A DNA stretch of 64,000 nucleotides. It comes from Cyathus striatus (Eukaryota > Basidiomycota > Agaricomycetes > Agaricales > Nidulariaceae). The notes under the pieces were generated by a model, which was not told where the DNA came from, made no database searches, and saw only the letters and a program-made list of their open reading frames with translations. Shown here one piece after another: positions 24,445 to 36,624 of the stretch. Position numbers and translations under genes: made by a program. The stretch is taken from NCBI GenBank assembly GCA_025738555.1, contig JAOVFP010000005.1, positions 2,728,001-2,792,000 of the forward strand. The letters are read 5' to 3'. How positions within the stretch are numbered: position 1 is the stretch's first letter; the number at the start of each line of letters is the position of its first letter.

Positions 24445-25644
24445 ATGTCCGCAGAAACGATTGTTTACCAGACCATTTCAGGTGGGCATTTTCAAGTGTA
24501 GTATCTTCCTGCATATCCCAATACGGGTATATAGGTATTGCGATAGGTATTTTTATCATCGACGTCACGATGAAGCGAAAAGAAGAAGTGGACTTCCTCT
24601 GGTATTCGAGGTGAGTGAGTATTATTCCTTGGTGAGCATCTGTTTGATTGTTTTGCAGAAAGCCATGGAATTGGCAATTCAACCAGTTCTTATACGCGTC
24701 CTGTCGTTTTATTCCCCTGTTGGTATGGATGTTAGTACGCACTAAGTCTCAAATGCTTTATCCCATCCTGATTCATGTTCGTGGAACAGATCCAATATTG
24801 TCCTAAGCAGTGTCGCACGTAAACAGCACCCACATGGTATACCTTTCAAAGGATGTCGCAATCGGCTGATATACGAAACCGTTATCTCATACTACCTAAT
24901 GGCCGTCATTGATTTAATCATGCTGCAGAGAGGCAAGCCATACTATTACCAGTCCAATTCAGCCCTTCCTGACTTCCTCACAGTTTATGGCCTCTACAAG
25001 CGTGCAATAGTCGTTCGTGCAACCCTGGTTGCCTTGTTTCTAATGCAAATAAGTCAATATGTAGCTGTTGTTTACGTGGTGTTCCCTCGGGCTCGATATA
25101 CATGCAATTGCGTCATCACCAGCCTCAACCCAGCTATGATATCCAGTTTTGTGTATGTTTCATTCCCATCACATCATGTCATTTGTGACATTAGTCTTTT
25201 CCAGATTCCTAGAGATTATCCTCCACGCCGCCTTCACAACCTTAATAACCTTCGAAAAGCGAAGACACGAAAGATCCCTGGGACCACAGACAATAGCTCG
25301 AATTGCCCCAGTGCTAAATACGTATGTTAAGCACGGCTGCATAGTGTTAACATTTATGTCAGGTATGAATACATTACCAGCGGTCCGAAAATATCGCTGA
25401 CAACCTAAAAGTGTACGCAATCCTGGTGATCGCTTCAACATTTCGCGGGAACGAAATAGGACCAGCGACGTTTGGCGTATTTCCGTGAGTTGCTAGAGGA
25501 CAAGTGTTCATGTAATCATCGAGTAACGTCACTTGCAGGTTGTTTGTAACCGGCGTTTCATTCATGGTTCGTAATCTGCTGCTCGCTCAGGCCAGCCGTC
25601 AACTTACACTTCACATAAGGGATGTCACCTCATCCTACAGCTAA
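24445..25644 (+). CDS. DUF6533-like multi-TM protein, copy 4 (divergent; 5' end unresolved)
   Basis: Exons from the second onwards are 24659-24730, 24790-24932, 24984-25152, 25205-25362, 25412-25484 and 25539-25644 (TAA), all in phase. The first exon ends at 24610 and contains a TM block followed by MKRKEEVDFLWYSR, a classic DUF6533 motif. Later signatures are VYGLYKRAIVVRATL after the third block and FVTGVSFMVRNLLL at the C-terminus. The intron at 24933-24983 is GC-AG (GCAAGC...CTCACAG, 51 nt); because it is a multiple of three, retention also stays open. The only nearby ATG (24445, MSAETIVYQT) is one base out of phase with the first TM block, so the gene either has a 1-nt lesion near 24480 or an unseen upstream exon using the ATTTCAG acceptor. 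It is much more diverged than copies 1-3. Confidence 0.68.
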
Positions 25645-25957
25645 GGAAGGTTCAGATAGCAGCCAGACAGAAAGGACAAACGGCACTCACCATCGTCGAA
25701 ATAGCCGAACTAACGCACGTATCAATGGACGTACTCGATTCGTGGTACGATCGATCTTTACCACCCACATGCTCCCGAATGACCAACGTCGAACAAACGT
25801 AGATGCACCCGGGGTTGGTAGCTAAATTGACAGCGCCTTTTCTATTTTGGTTTGCACAACAGTAGAAGGACGAGGAAGGGGATAAAAAGAATAAATAATC
25901 CACACATTACATAACTTACAACCCTAACGGTTGTCCAACTAAAACGCCTGCCTGTCC

Positions 25958-28900
25958 TTACAGCATATTCACATTTCCAGCCATAGCAGAAAGAATAGCA
26001 ACAGGCTTGCTCTCAAACCCGAGCGCATCTCCACCTTTGTACGCCACCAGATCCTGCGGGGCACCCGGAGGAACACCAAGTGCCTTTTCAAGGTTCGTAG
26101 TAACGAGCGCAAAGGCATCCCGTTTAGACAGTTTGCCGTTAGCTTCGAGCGCGGCCTAGGAGGTGTCAACGAGGAGTTTCACGCTCAAGGAAAGAGAAAG
26201 AGCTGACCCAGGCGATATCAAAGCGAGTATTACGAGCCGTAGCTTCGTCTACAACTCCAATAGCAACATTGATGCCTTCGTCAAAGAGCGCAGTGATGCT
26301 GGTAAGCCTTGTGAGCGGCGGTCCTGGGAGTCTAAGGCGCATCGTATAAGCAAAGCTAACAACACACTTCAAATAAAATGAACATACAATCGTCTCTGAT
26401 CCCAACCCCCAGGATACGGACGAGGCGAAGTCAGAATAACACTAACACCCGCCTCCTTAATATATTTCGCAAGCAAATGCGCTTCAGTCGCGCCAACAAA
26501 AGTCATCCGAAGCGAATGTCCCGTATCGAGATCGTACTCGCTCTTGAGAGTAAGGAGCGTAGCCATAACGTCCGCACCATCTACGTCAATAACCAGAGGA
26601 ATGCTTCCCTATGGGAGTGAATGTTCCGACGTAAGGTACAGAACAAAGGCTTGGCGGAAGGGATACTCTTACCTTGCGTACCTTCTCCCAAACCCTCGAC
26701 CCGGAGCTTCCATACAACAGCCGTCGGAGCGCTGCAACCTGCGTACTCACGCTAACTGACAAACTGGGACTAACAGTAATATGAAGCGCAGTCTCCTCCA
26801 TCAGCACAGCTCCTTTCTCCGAAGCACTCCAAGCACCAGTGAGGAAGGTTGCCGAAATACCACGTACGAAGCCTGATCCGGAGGGTGCAGTTATAGCTGT
26901 AGTTACGCCATCATGGTACGCAAGCCTATACACGTATCAGAAAAGAGCTATTAAGAAAGAGAAAGAAACGAAAGCCCACAGCGTATTCCTTCCGCCGAAC
27001 TGTAACCCATCTACAGCCCTAACAACCATATCCTCACCCATAATCTTGGGCAAGTTACCACCCGTAAGAGGATCAAGAACATTCCCATCATTCGTCGAGG
27101 GCTCCAAGCGAATCTCCACCAGTCCAATTGGAGACCCGTACGTCGTCAACCCCGGGCTAATCGACCCGCCTTCCAAATCCACTTCTTCGATATCTCCTGC
27201 ATCGACGTTGGGTGCACAGGAGGACAGGGGGGAACTTATACATTCGATTTTGCCGTTCCTCACTAACACCACACCATCGGTCTTGGATAGATTGTTGCCT
27301 CCATCACCACCCAAGAGAGCTTCAACCTCTCCTCGTTCATCCCTTCCCCACACACTTGAAACATTCACAAACCTCACAAACGATTTCGCCTTCCTCCCTT
27401 GAAGCGGAGGTACACCCTCCCATTCAACAGCCTCCCTCGCCTCTTTATCAAAGTTCGGCACCTTAGGCAACTGCTGGAAGTTCTTTGGTTTCGAGAGTGG
27501 TTTCGGGTTGGCCAGTTGTGGGATTCCATCTATGAATACTTGTACTGGTGTTGCTCCTAGCGTGAGAGGGTGCGAGTCCCAGATTACAATATCTTCGCGA
27601 TCGTTAATGCTGTTGTTTGTAGGAGGGATGAAGGAGGACATACCGGCGTCGTAGCCTTTGGCTATAGTCCCAACTCGATGACCCACTCCCGCAGCGCGTG
27701 CAGGAGTCGAAGTAACAGACGCTAAAGCAAGGCCTGGATCGAGACCGTAGAAGAACGCTTGTTGGGCTTCATAGAGCAGGTAGCGCGAGTTAAGGACTGG
27801 ATGATCCGACTAGTTGCGTTCAGTATTCAATATGATACGATGGAAAGGTCGTGGAGCACCTTCATAACGACTGGAATCCCATGCTCAGCTAGAACACGAG
27901 GGGCGAACTCGGATCCTCGGTATGCTTCTCTCTTTTTCCTACAATTCAATCAGCAACGTATCTTAGATGTGGAAAGGGGGATAGATGTACTTGAAGTTGT
28001 TAGCGAAGAGCGCAATTGAAGGCGCGCCTCCCTATAATGCACTTATGAATACTGGACAGCAATTGGGAAAGGGGACGACGTACCCAAGCTTTCTTTAGAA
28101 GATCAGGAACGAGATACGTTTCTCCTGCGTGGTGGAAGGACGCTACTGGGAACTTGAACTCATTTGTCAACTTCAAAAGTAAAGATTAGGTAGAGCATGG
28201 AAAGAGTAAAAGAGCGACTTACACGAACGATCATATCCAAATCCACAGCCTATAGAAAGAACTAGGTTAATCCACACCCAAAGCACCAATACCAATCAAA
28301 AGGCACCTCATAACAATGAATCGCAAGCTACCAAAAAAAAAACACCCCATCAGTCCCTCACTTCACACCAAAAAAAAACAGAAAACAAACCTTAACCTTC
28401 CCCCTCAAAACATCAACCAACGACTCCCACTTCAACTCTTGCGGCACACCACTCCCCAACTCCTCCTCACTAAGCTCACCCCAAAGTCCCTTTTCAACTT
28501 TCACACAAAAGGCATCTTGAGAGTCTTTGATCTTGCGCGCTTCTTCGTATGCGGAGCGGAAGTTCCAGGAGCTGTCCATGCGCGTTTGGGAGTATACTCG
28601 GAGAGGATTTTCACCGCATGCATGTCTGTGGAGGGGGATTAGTAGGGTTATGGTGAAGGGGTGCAGAAGGGAGGGGTGTGGAAGGAAGGGGGAGGAAAGC
28701 GAGGAGGGGGAAGTGAAGAGAGTGAATGAAGGACGTACTTCATATGTCTCCACGGTACATAATCGTACGTGTGCCCCGTGATATTCTCAGCGTGCAGCTG
28801 GATGGGAGGTTCTAGGATCATTGAGGTCGTTGAGCGTTCTTCGGTGTGACGCAGTTTGATTAAGTACGCTTGGCCACCTGAGAAAAGCGTCAGCGTTTGT

Positions 28901-29758
28901 GAGCAAGGTAGGTAAGAGTTTGAATAGGGAGTGCAGGGGAGAATGGAGGGGGAAGATAGACGAACCAATATTGTTAGCGCTTCCAGGGAGAACTTGAGCA
29001 GTAGTTACGCCGCCTGCTACGACGAGGGGATACGATTCGTCGTGTGTGTTCAATCCATCTATGCTTCGCAGCCAAGGGAGAATGGGTGCTGCATGCGAAT
29101 TACCATCCGCCGCTCCTGCATTTCAAACGTCAGCACAACATACCTCAGAAACATAACTGTAATACGAACCTCGAAGATGCGGCGCACTGCTAACCCCCAA
29201 ATGCGAATGCAAATCAACAATGCCAGGCGTAACCCACTTCCCACCCGCATCGATGATCTTCAAGTCTCCTCCCGTTTTCAACTTGTACCATTCTTCAGTT
29301 ATCCGAGACGACGAGTCTCGTACGGAGGATATCACCTGCATAAACCCACGTTACATTTAGTCTGTAGCAACAATTGGCAGGGAAAGACGTACACCCTTAT
29401 CCAAAAGCAAATTGCCGTAAAAGATCTCCTTCCCGTCGTTTGCCCCCGTCCATATTCTCGCATTCTGGATGAGGAATGAAGGAGTTCCAGGTACGTAGCG
29501 CTCTGAGCCCGTATGAGCGCGCGAGGCGGGAGAGAAGGATGACGGTGGGCCTGCGGGTGTGTGGAGGGTTTTGCATTGTGCTAAGAGGGAGTCTTGTTGC
29601 GCTTTAGATATAGAGAGCTTTCGATGGAAATTTATGAAGGGGATGAAGTGGAAGTGGGTGAGAATGAAGGCGAAGAAGGTGAAGTAGGCTATGTGTCGCA
29701 GATGTATGCGCCTCTTTTGCCTCGGAGGCGGAGGCTCCATTGGAGTATCCTGCTTCAT
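25958..29758 (-). CDS. Membrane-anchored amidohydrolase (961 aa, 16 exons)
   Basis: Exons: 29393-29758, 29170-29335, 28966-29115, 28739-28877, 28391-28625, 28307-28327, 28223-28249, 28084-28170, 27991-28031, 27860-27938, 27644-27809, 26980-27592, 26673-26925, 26388-26608, 26208-26331 and 25958-26155. Total 2886 nt, all phases consistent. A cytosolic Lys/Arg-rich start is followed by one TM helix (about residues 25-45, IAYFTFFAFILTHF). The metallo-dependent hydrolase domain has the HxH pair (DLHSHLG, H165/H167), further ligand candidates H356 (LAIHCYE), H381/H382 (SFHHAGE) and D439 (SDHPV). A second composite, imidazolonepropionase-like domain follows (VTTAITAPSGSGF, VIDVDGADVMATLLTL). The substrate is unknown. 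The start choice rests on the single ATG before the TM helix. Convergent with DUF6533-like copy 4, about 310 bp away. Confidence 0.88.
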
Positions 29759-31554
29759 GCTGGAGATATGAGCTCAGGAGCTCTCACTAGATAACGAAGG
29801 GAAGCAAGAGCACAGATGGTTGACAAATGGCAGTGAGAGAGAAACAGTGAGAAAGTAGCACGCGTTGTTCTCGTTATCGTGCACGCAATTAGCAGCAGAC
29901 CAGCCAGGACATGCGTTGAGCACGATTCAGACCCTTCTGGATGAGGCACGGATCAGGTTGGTGAACGTGCCGGTTTTTGAGGTTATTATTACTCACTAGC
30001 ACTGCTCGTGCAATTTCAGCCTTCTGGTTCTGGCTCCAGCTGAAAGACGTTGCTGACGATGGTGGTGGGAACGAGCTGCGGTACGTTGACACAACCCCGT
30101 GGGCCGGTGAGCGCGTGAGTTGATAGTATATCCGACGTCTTCCCCATATGGCGATCCTGAGAGGGAGAAAAGTACCGTTGCTCACATGTTCTACTCTTAC
30201 AATTTGTCGAACAATCCCAGCTTACGACTTGTTTGTTTCTCGAACTTCGATATTGTATACTGTTAATCAATGTTAATTCAGTGACAGGGACCACTTATTG
30301 CTAGGATACCTTCAGGCTGAGAAAAATCTCCAGGGTGATACATAAGAGTGATGATTACAGTCCTTTCTTATTAGAAATTCTATCATTCTTGGTGATGGAC
30401 TAGCTCTTTCCGAAAGGTAATAACTCGGACTTTAACGTGTCTTGATCAATAATAATCATCTATCGTTCCAGACTCTAGTAAAGTGCCTCAAAACGAGAGT
30501 ACTTGACATGTACGCGAGCATATACTATAATCAAAGACGAGCGTTTTCTCGCATACTATTACTACGACCATTCCATCATACTCACATCGATGTGAGTAGA
30601 TATCCGAAGCATCCTTCATCAAGACGCTAGCTAAAATCATACAAATAATAGCTTGGCTGGACCATATAAATACGGTGGTCGAATTGATTTTCTCAATACA
30701 AGGCATCCTCATTTTTATGAAGACATAATTGTCAATGGGAGAATGGGAGAAGCTTTGGTGCACATACACAATCGGAGTAAAAAATATTATCAGCGGTACG
30801 CGAAGGTGGAATTGTATGTTGTTAAATTGACTATTCTCATGGACCAAGTCACGAGACTCATGTTGTCCTACGAAAGAACACTTCCAGATGAAAATTCGAG
30901 AAGTTTCTTGAAGAACCTCACCAGTGATATCATTACAGATGAAGGAGTCCAATCTCCAACAATTAGTGGAATCAAGATACTTATTCGCATGCTAATACAA
31001 GAGAAGATGCTCCCTCGCCCCAATCATATGTTATTTCTACTGACCTTCCTCAGTCCCAGGCTGGGTTCCGGTACCTCCAACCTCCGCCTGGTATCCTAGA
31101 GTTAGCCTAGCCGCGAATGAACCTCCTAGTCCCACTTAACACCTAAACGTTAGTAAACGTCCAGGGGGCATAAAGTCAAAAGTCAAATTCATCTTCATTG
31201 GCGACGAAAATCACTATCACTACCTCCCCGCCTCTCAGCCTAACAGAACCGTCAACGAACTTTCCCTGCGGAACATCAAGATCGAGCGTCTCTAGTTCGT
31301 TCCCGCGGCCCATGTACTCCCCGATCAACATGGCATCGTAGCAGGAACCGGCAAGCCAGTAACCAGTCAGTAACTATACACTGTACAGCAATCGAATAGC
31401 AATCAACACTTCAACACTTCAATGACCTCTCCAGGGACATCACATCGGAACCAGCATTATATCAATCTTTGCCATCATTGTACATAGCAGTATATATGAA
31501 GTTGGCTCAAAATTCAGGATATGAAATCGCGGATGCTTGTACCAGTGCTATTGA
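29759..31554. other. Intergenic with one copy of a 193-bp dispersed repeat
   Basis: Bases 30331-30523 are nearly identical to 36329-36523. An open frame on the plus strand at 30653-31099 (148 codons) has no recognisable domain or splice context and is not annotated as a gene. Nothing else is supported. Confidence 0.45.
30331..30523 (+). repeat. Direct repeat, copy 1 (193 bp)
   Basis: Begins ctccagggtgatacataaga and ends acatgtacgcgagcatata. It matches 36329-36523 with only a few differences. Flanks differ abruptly at both ends. No inverted termini were seen. Confidence 0.8.
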
Positions 31555-34500
31555 TTAAAATGTGATTGTCGGGGCTGTCTCCATTTTGCGTGCCTCTTCA
31601 CGTGTATGAAGGATCACCCGGCATGCAAATATCGAATGCAACACTCGTCCAAGCGTACGAAAACATATTGAGACATTGAGTGGTTTTCTAAAGTATTCGG
31701 TTCATATTCCAAGGCACGTACCCGACAAGGAGTGGAATATAATCAGTCTAAACTCAAGTCATTCAATGAGCGATATATATATGTGTGCTCAGAAGCTCGC
31801 TTACCTCCGCACTAGAGGCCACCACTATGTTCGCCGAGGGCTAGTGGTTTTTAACGGTACTGCACGGTACACTGCACGGTACTGTGCGGTACATCAAAAA
31901 TTGTACGGTACTATTTACGGTACGCACGGTACAATGTACGGTACATTTTTGGTTATGCACGGTACATTTCTCGTTATGCACGGTACATCATTGGAGCAAT
32001 ATTATTCCGTGATAACCGGAGTATTGAATCAAAATTATTGTACCATATATTAACTGAGCACGAAAATTCTGTAATTAATGGAGTACCATTTCAAAACTAC
32101 TCTACACTGCTCTCCTATCTCCCCTTTGTCTGGCCCTCCGCCCGCCATTTCCTTCAACATTTTGCATTGTTCAAAATTTCCCACGCTTCTTCTCACCTTT
32201 GTCAATGTTTGCAATTGCTGTCATCGACATTCATCAATGCCATCAAACTCACTTTCCTCAAGGCCGCCGCACATATTAATGGGTGATGTGTTGATGGGCA
32301 CCCTTCATCATCATCATGCTCAACAGTGAGCAAGTAATTTCGCATTATTTAGCTCAGTATTTAATATTTTCTCTTGAATCTTTTTGTAATATATGTAATA
32401 TATTTTAATTTATACATTATGGTGTACCTTAGGTATTATAAGAAAGGGTAATCATATGAAAATGCGAAATAATTCAAATTTTCACTGTGAAATAATTAAT
32501 AATTTTTTACAGTGAATCCTACAGTTATAATTTATGAAGCATATGTACTGTTGATTTGTTATAAATTTAAGGGAAAGTCCAATGAATGCGCAATATGTGC
32601 GTGGGAAAGTGAAAGCGGAGGGTGGGGAACAATGAATTGATGGAATGATGAAGCATGGGAAGCTATAAGCAGCAGTGGGCAACACTAAAATATGTGGGAA
32701 ATGTTGAGGGTGAGTATTTAGCAAAGGAAATACTGTGGGAATTATTGAGCAGAGGGGTGGGCAGCAGTGAGTAGGGACTGAATATGATTAGCGGAAGCGT
32801 GGGAAACGATGGGCGGGAAGGTTGTCATGCAGAAAATTGATAAGCGGAGGCGTGGGAAACAATGGGCGGAGAGGCTGACATCAATTAAGCAATATAATTG
32901 TTAAGCGGATGCGTGGGAAACGATGGGCGGGAAGGTCGGCATTGATGAGCAGCATACTTAATTGATAAGCGGGGGGCGTGGGAAAAATTGAGCGGGAGGG
33001 TGGGTGAGAGTGAAGTGCATACACAAGAAGTACAATTAATTTATTGACATAAGTTGAGTGAGTTCTTAAAAGGTACATTTATGATGTTGGTCAGGTATCA
33101 CCAATACATGTACTGTGGTATCGTGGTAGACACTACACTAATGCTGCACGGTACATTTAAATTGTTGTACGGTACATTTACAACACTGCACGGTACACGC
33201 ACGGTACTTTACGGTACCAATTTACGGTATTTTGTTGATGAACGGTACTGTACGGTACAGATTTTTGCGCACGGTATCTGCACGGTACGTGATTTTTGAT
33301 GTGTACGGTACTTGCACGGTACATTGTGGCAGTGCGCGGTACTTTCACGGTATGCACGGTACTTATGCACGGTACCACATTAAATAAATATATGTCATTA
33401 CAATATATGAAACTTACAATTTTTTCCAAGTAAATCTTAATTCAAATTTTTGCGTTTTAATTGATGAGAAATGTTATGATTATTAGTATCATGTGTGGTA
33501 AGCTCAATTGTACAGCAGCAATACCTAATTATACTATGAGCACACTACTATACTTAAATTCACCAGGCACACGAGAGCAAAGATACAAGAAGAATCTTGA
33601 TAACCCATATATTATACCCTCATTAACCAGTGTTATAGCATAATAAATAAGTATTTAATTGATTTTACATAGCTTATTTAAGTTACAATTTATACCGTAA
33701 ATTAGTATTTGTTTTGCAGTATGTACGGTATGCACAGTACATTTACGGTACTAATCAGTACTGCATGGTACATGCATGGTACATTGAGTACCGTTCAGTA
33801 CCGTGCGTACCGTTAAAAACTGTCGGCCCGTTCGCCAAAGCTACAACTTCCAAGTTATATAAATGTTAATAAAGGTACTTCCATTTGAGAACATAATAAA
33901 CGTACCAAAAATATAAATATAGTAGATGATCCCTACTCAAATTTAATTGTGTGTAGGAATCCTAGAGCTATCTATCTCTTACCATCACGAAATACCACAC
34001 GAACCAAATTCGAGGACCCATGTTTGACTGGACACAATTTTAGTTAGTGACGGTTAAAAGAGGAGTGTTGCTTACAAAAGTAATATGCTGTCCCGAGCAT
34101 TAATCCCAAATTGACTGTAATGCGAATAAGTGGCATAAGCTCTATTACATGCACACACTGAAAATTTGACATACCCGCATCGAAGACAAATAGAAGACCC
34201 CAGCCTACAATAATTAATTTGCTTTTTGCACTTGTAATTATGCAGCCCTGCAATACATGGTGTAGGGGTTTTTGTAATACAACTGAAGGTTAAATAAGTA
34301 TGAGAAGTTGGGGTTTCATATTTAGAGGTATGTAGGCTTACATTCCATGGAATCCAGAAATAGGGACATCCCAATGGCAGCCCCAACCCAAATTCCTATA
34401 AAAAAGAGTGACAGCACAATTCCAAGCCATCTCCGACTTCCACAAACAGCCCAGGTTCGCATAGTTAAGACAGCTTCAAGGGAAAGGAGTGAGACTTCAA

Positions 34501-35138
34501 TGTTTATTATGTTATTTCAGTGACACTACCTTCTGCTGCACCCACGTTAATCAAGATAAACCCTTTTGATCAGGGTGTGATTAAGTACATCTTTAGTAAA
34601 TAAGAGAATACTATTTACTTACATGTTGAAAGTATGTATAGAAACTTGCATTTTGCGGCTGAGACATCAGATGCTATCTGGCCTAGTAATGACAACCTAT
34701 GTTAGTAGCTGTCAATAGAATGAAAAAGGAGTGATATACCTATAGTAATAATCATTGTAAATGGGGTATATCGGGTGAGCATATACATGACTTTCATGAT
34801 GCTCCATGGTGCATTCCAGACCAAATTGACCTCCTGCCCAAATGTCAACATGTAATCATAGATCTATTTGAAATATACACATGTCTATTAGCTTGCTGCC
34901 TTAAACATGTTATCCTTGGACACCTGCCAGTAAGACAAAGGCAGCTATGACTGAACCACTAATCAGTTTCGGATAGTATATGTATATTTCAAGCCCCTCA
35001 CCATATATCTCCTTCATCATAAGGGATATTTGTCATGGTAATAAACACTTTAATAAAATTTGGACATACATGTTCAATCTGTAAGTGTGTCATTGAGGCT
35101 ACAATAATGTCATCCAGTGGAAGTAGTGTCTCCGTCAT
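31555..35138 (-). pseudogene. DUF6533-like multi-TM protein, copy 5 (split by a 1992-bp element)
   Basis: Start 35138 (MTETLLPLDDIIVASM; exon 35070-35138). The DUF6533 exon 34740-34863 reads IYDYMLTFGQEVNLVW then YMLTRYTPF, the canonical motif. Following exons give ASDVSAAKCKFLYI, LEAVLTMRTWAVCGSRRW, IIVGWGLLFVFDA, KHGSSNLVRVVFRD and GIIYYIYIF. The next short exon, ALANIVVASSAE, is cut by the element at 31838-33829. The last exon reads LGRVLHSIFACRVILHTREE and ends at TAA 31555-31557. One or two very short introns (33-34 nt) near the 3' end are uncertain, as is a GC donor after the first TM block. All recognisable domains are present, so the gene was probably working until the insertion. It is a close paralogue of the gene at 63356 in the opposite orientation. 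Confidence 0.8.
31838..33829. mobile_element. 1992-bp non-autonomous TIR element packed with CGGTAC words
   Basis: Ends are GGGCTAGTGGTTTTTAACGG at the left and its inverted relative GGGCCGACAGTTTTTAACGG at the right. Flanks are GTTCGCCGA (31829-31837) and GTTCGCCAA (33830-33838), a 9-bp target duplication with one change. Subterminal regions (31850-31990; 33140-33380; 33715-33815) carry more than 25 copies of (A/G)CGGTA(C/T). The centre has about four degenerate 52-65 bp repeats with the core GCGTGGGAAACGATGGGCGG starting at 32791, 32843, 32904 and 32969. No transposase is encoded. The duplication length again fits a MULE-type element (inference). Confidence 0.85.
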
Positions 35139-35188
35139 AGTGAGTATGAATGTAGGTTAAGCTGTAGAGATTTGTGTTCAGCAGTCCA

Positions 35189-35196
35189 TTTATATA
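35189..35196 (-). promoter_or_regulatory. TATA box of DUF6533-like copy 5
   Basis: TATATAAA on the minus strand, 51 bp before the ATG at 35138. The spacing is the same as in the gene at 63356. Confidence 0.6.
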
Positions 35197-35791
35197 AAGA
35201 ATGGAGTCAAAAACTTCCTTTCATTTTTATTTTTTAACTTTACTACTGCCATCCAAAAGATATCATCAAGTTTGTGATAATCAGTCTGCCCTTTGATCAT
35301 TTTGGGATGCCCGATAATGTTCTATACTTACCATTTTAACCCACCTTATTAATTACTGTTCAATCTTTGTTCAATCACTATCATGATGTCAATGATAATT
35401 AAAGGTTGTCAAACATATCGAGAAAGATTTTTAAAGATCATTCATGTTAAGCATCTTTGGGTACGTACATGTCTTTTTAAAAGTTATAATTACAATAATT
35501 ACTGTTTTTTTTTCGCATTCTTTACATACTTATAAATCGCTGCTGGAGTCTCCTTTTTTGGCCAAGGAACGTTTTTGCCGACCAGTGCCTTGGAAGCCGC
35601 GTCGTGTCAGTGGAGTATTGCGAGTTTTCGGCGGGAGATCTAAGAAAATTATGCGACAATACAATGGGAATAGCATTGTCCACAAGATATTACGAGTCCG
35701 TCGCGAGCCACTGCACAGTGCAAAGGGTTGAGAGCTGGTGAACTAAAATGGCATGCACAACTTGACCACGTTGTCTATATACATTCACTGA

Positions 35792-36161
35792 GTTTTACTC
35801 TTTTCTACCTATATATCTTGTTAGAAATTTGGAGGTTGTATAGATATTACTATTTTCAGACAATATATCTAATAAAATGTATATCTTCGTAAGGTGAAAG
35901 GATATGGTTACTGTCAGCACTATCTCAATAGGGGAATTCAAATATGGCGATATGCGATACGCTACAGTGATTTCTGTATCATTGCCAAGAAGAACGAGTG
36001 GCAATCAGTTCGGAGTTCATAATGTTTGGATCATACTTACAAGAACCACTTCCTTTCACATTACAAAAATATATAATTTATTAGATAGAATGTTTGAATA
36101 TATTAATATATACCCAACCTCCAAAATTTTAACGAAATTTCAAAGTGGAAAAGAGTAAAAC
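35792..36161. repeat. 370-bp foldback (inverted repeat) element
   Basis: The left arm (about 35792-35905) and right arm (about 36048-36161) are inverted copies. Both start GTTTTACTCTTTTC and share TTTGGAGGTTG and TATCTAATAAA blocks. The spacer holds ggggaattcaaatat and ggcaatcagttcggagtt, which recur inverted at about 36265-36320 just outside. No coding capacity and no clear target duplication. Confidence 0.65.
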
Positions 36162-36328
36162 ATAGGGAACGTTTACGTTAGAACTCTCCGTTTGAATTTC
36201 TGATCCCGTTTTTCGGCAAGGTTGTAGCGACTGTTCCGTAGCAACATGTAGTAACGCTACAAAATAGACATATTTGAATTCCCCTAATGTTATAAACTCC
36301 GAACTGATTGCCGATTGTTCAAAATCCT

Positions 36329-36523
36329 CCAGGGTGATACATAAGAGTGATGATTACAGTCTTTCTTATTAGAAATTCTACCATTCTTGGTGATGGACTA
36401 GCTCTTTCCGAAAGGTAATTACTCGTACTTTAACGTGTCTTGATCAACAATAATCATCTATCGTCCCAGACTCTAGTAACGTGCCTCAAACCGAGAGTAC
36501 TTGACATGTACGCGAGCATATAG
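36329..36523 (+). repeat. Direct repeat, copy 2 (about 195 bp)
   Basis: Near-identical partner of 30331-30523, in the same orientation 6 kb away. Confidence 0.8.
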
Positions 36524-36624
36524 GTCACCAACATGTTCTGATATTTGAAATTTACAGTGGTGCTGCAATTAATTTTCGAGCGTGAGCCATGTACTGCTAA
36601 CTGTACAGTGATAGGCTTGGCTAA

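Noticed and set aside
30653..31099. 148-codon open frame on the plus strand, overlapped by a 154-codon frame on the other strand
   Set aside because: Neither product shows a domain or family pattern, and no flanking exons could be joined.
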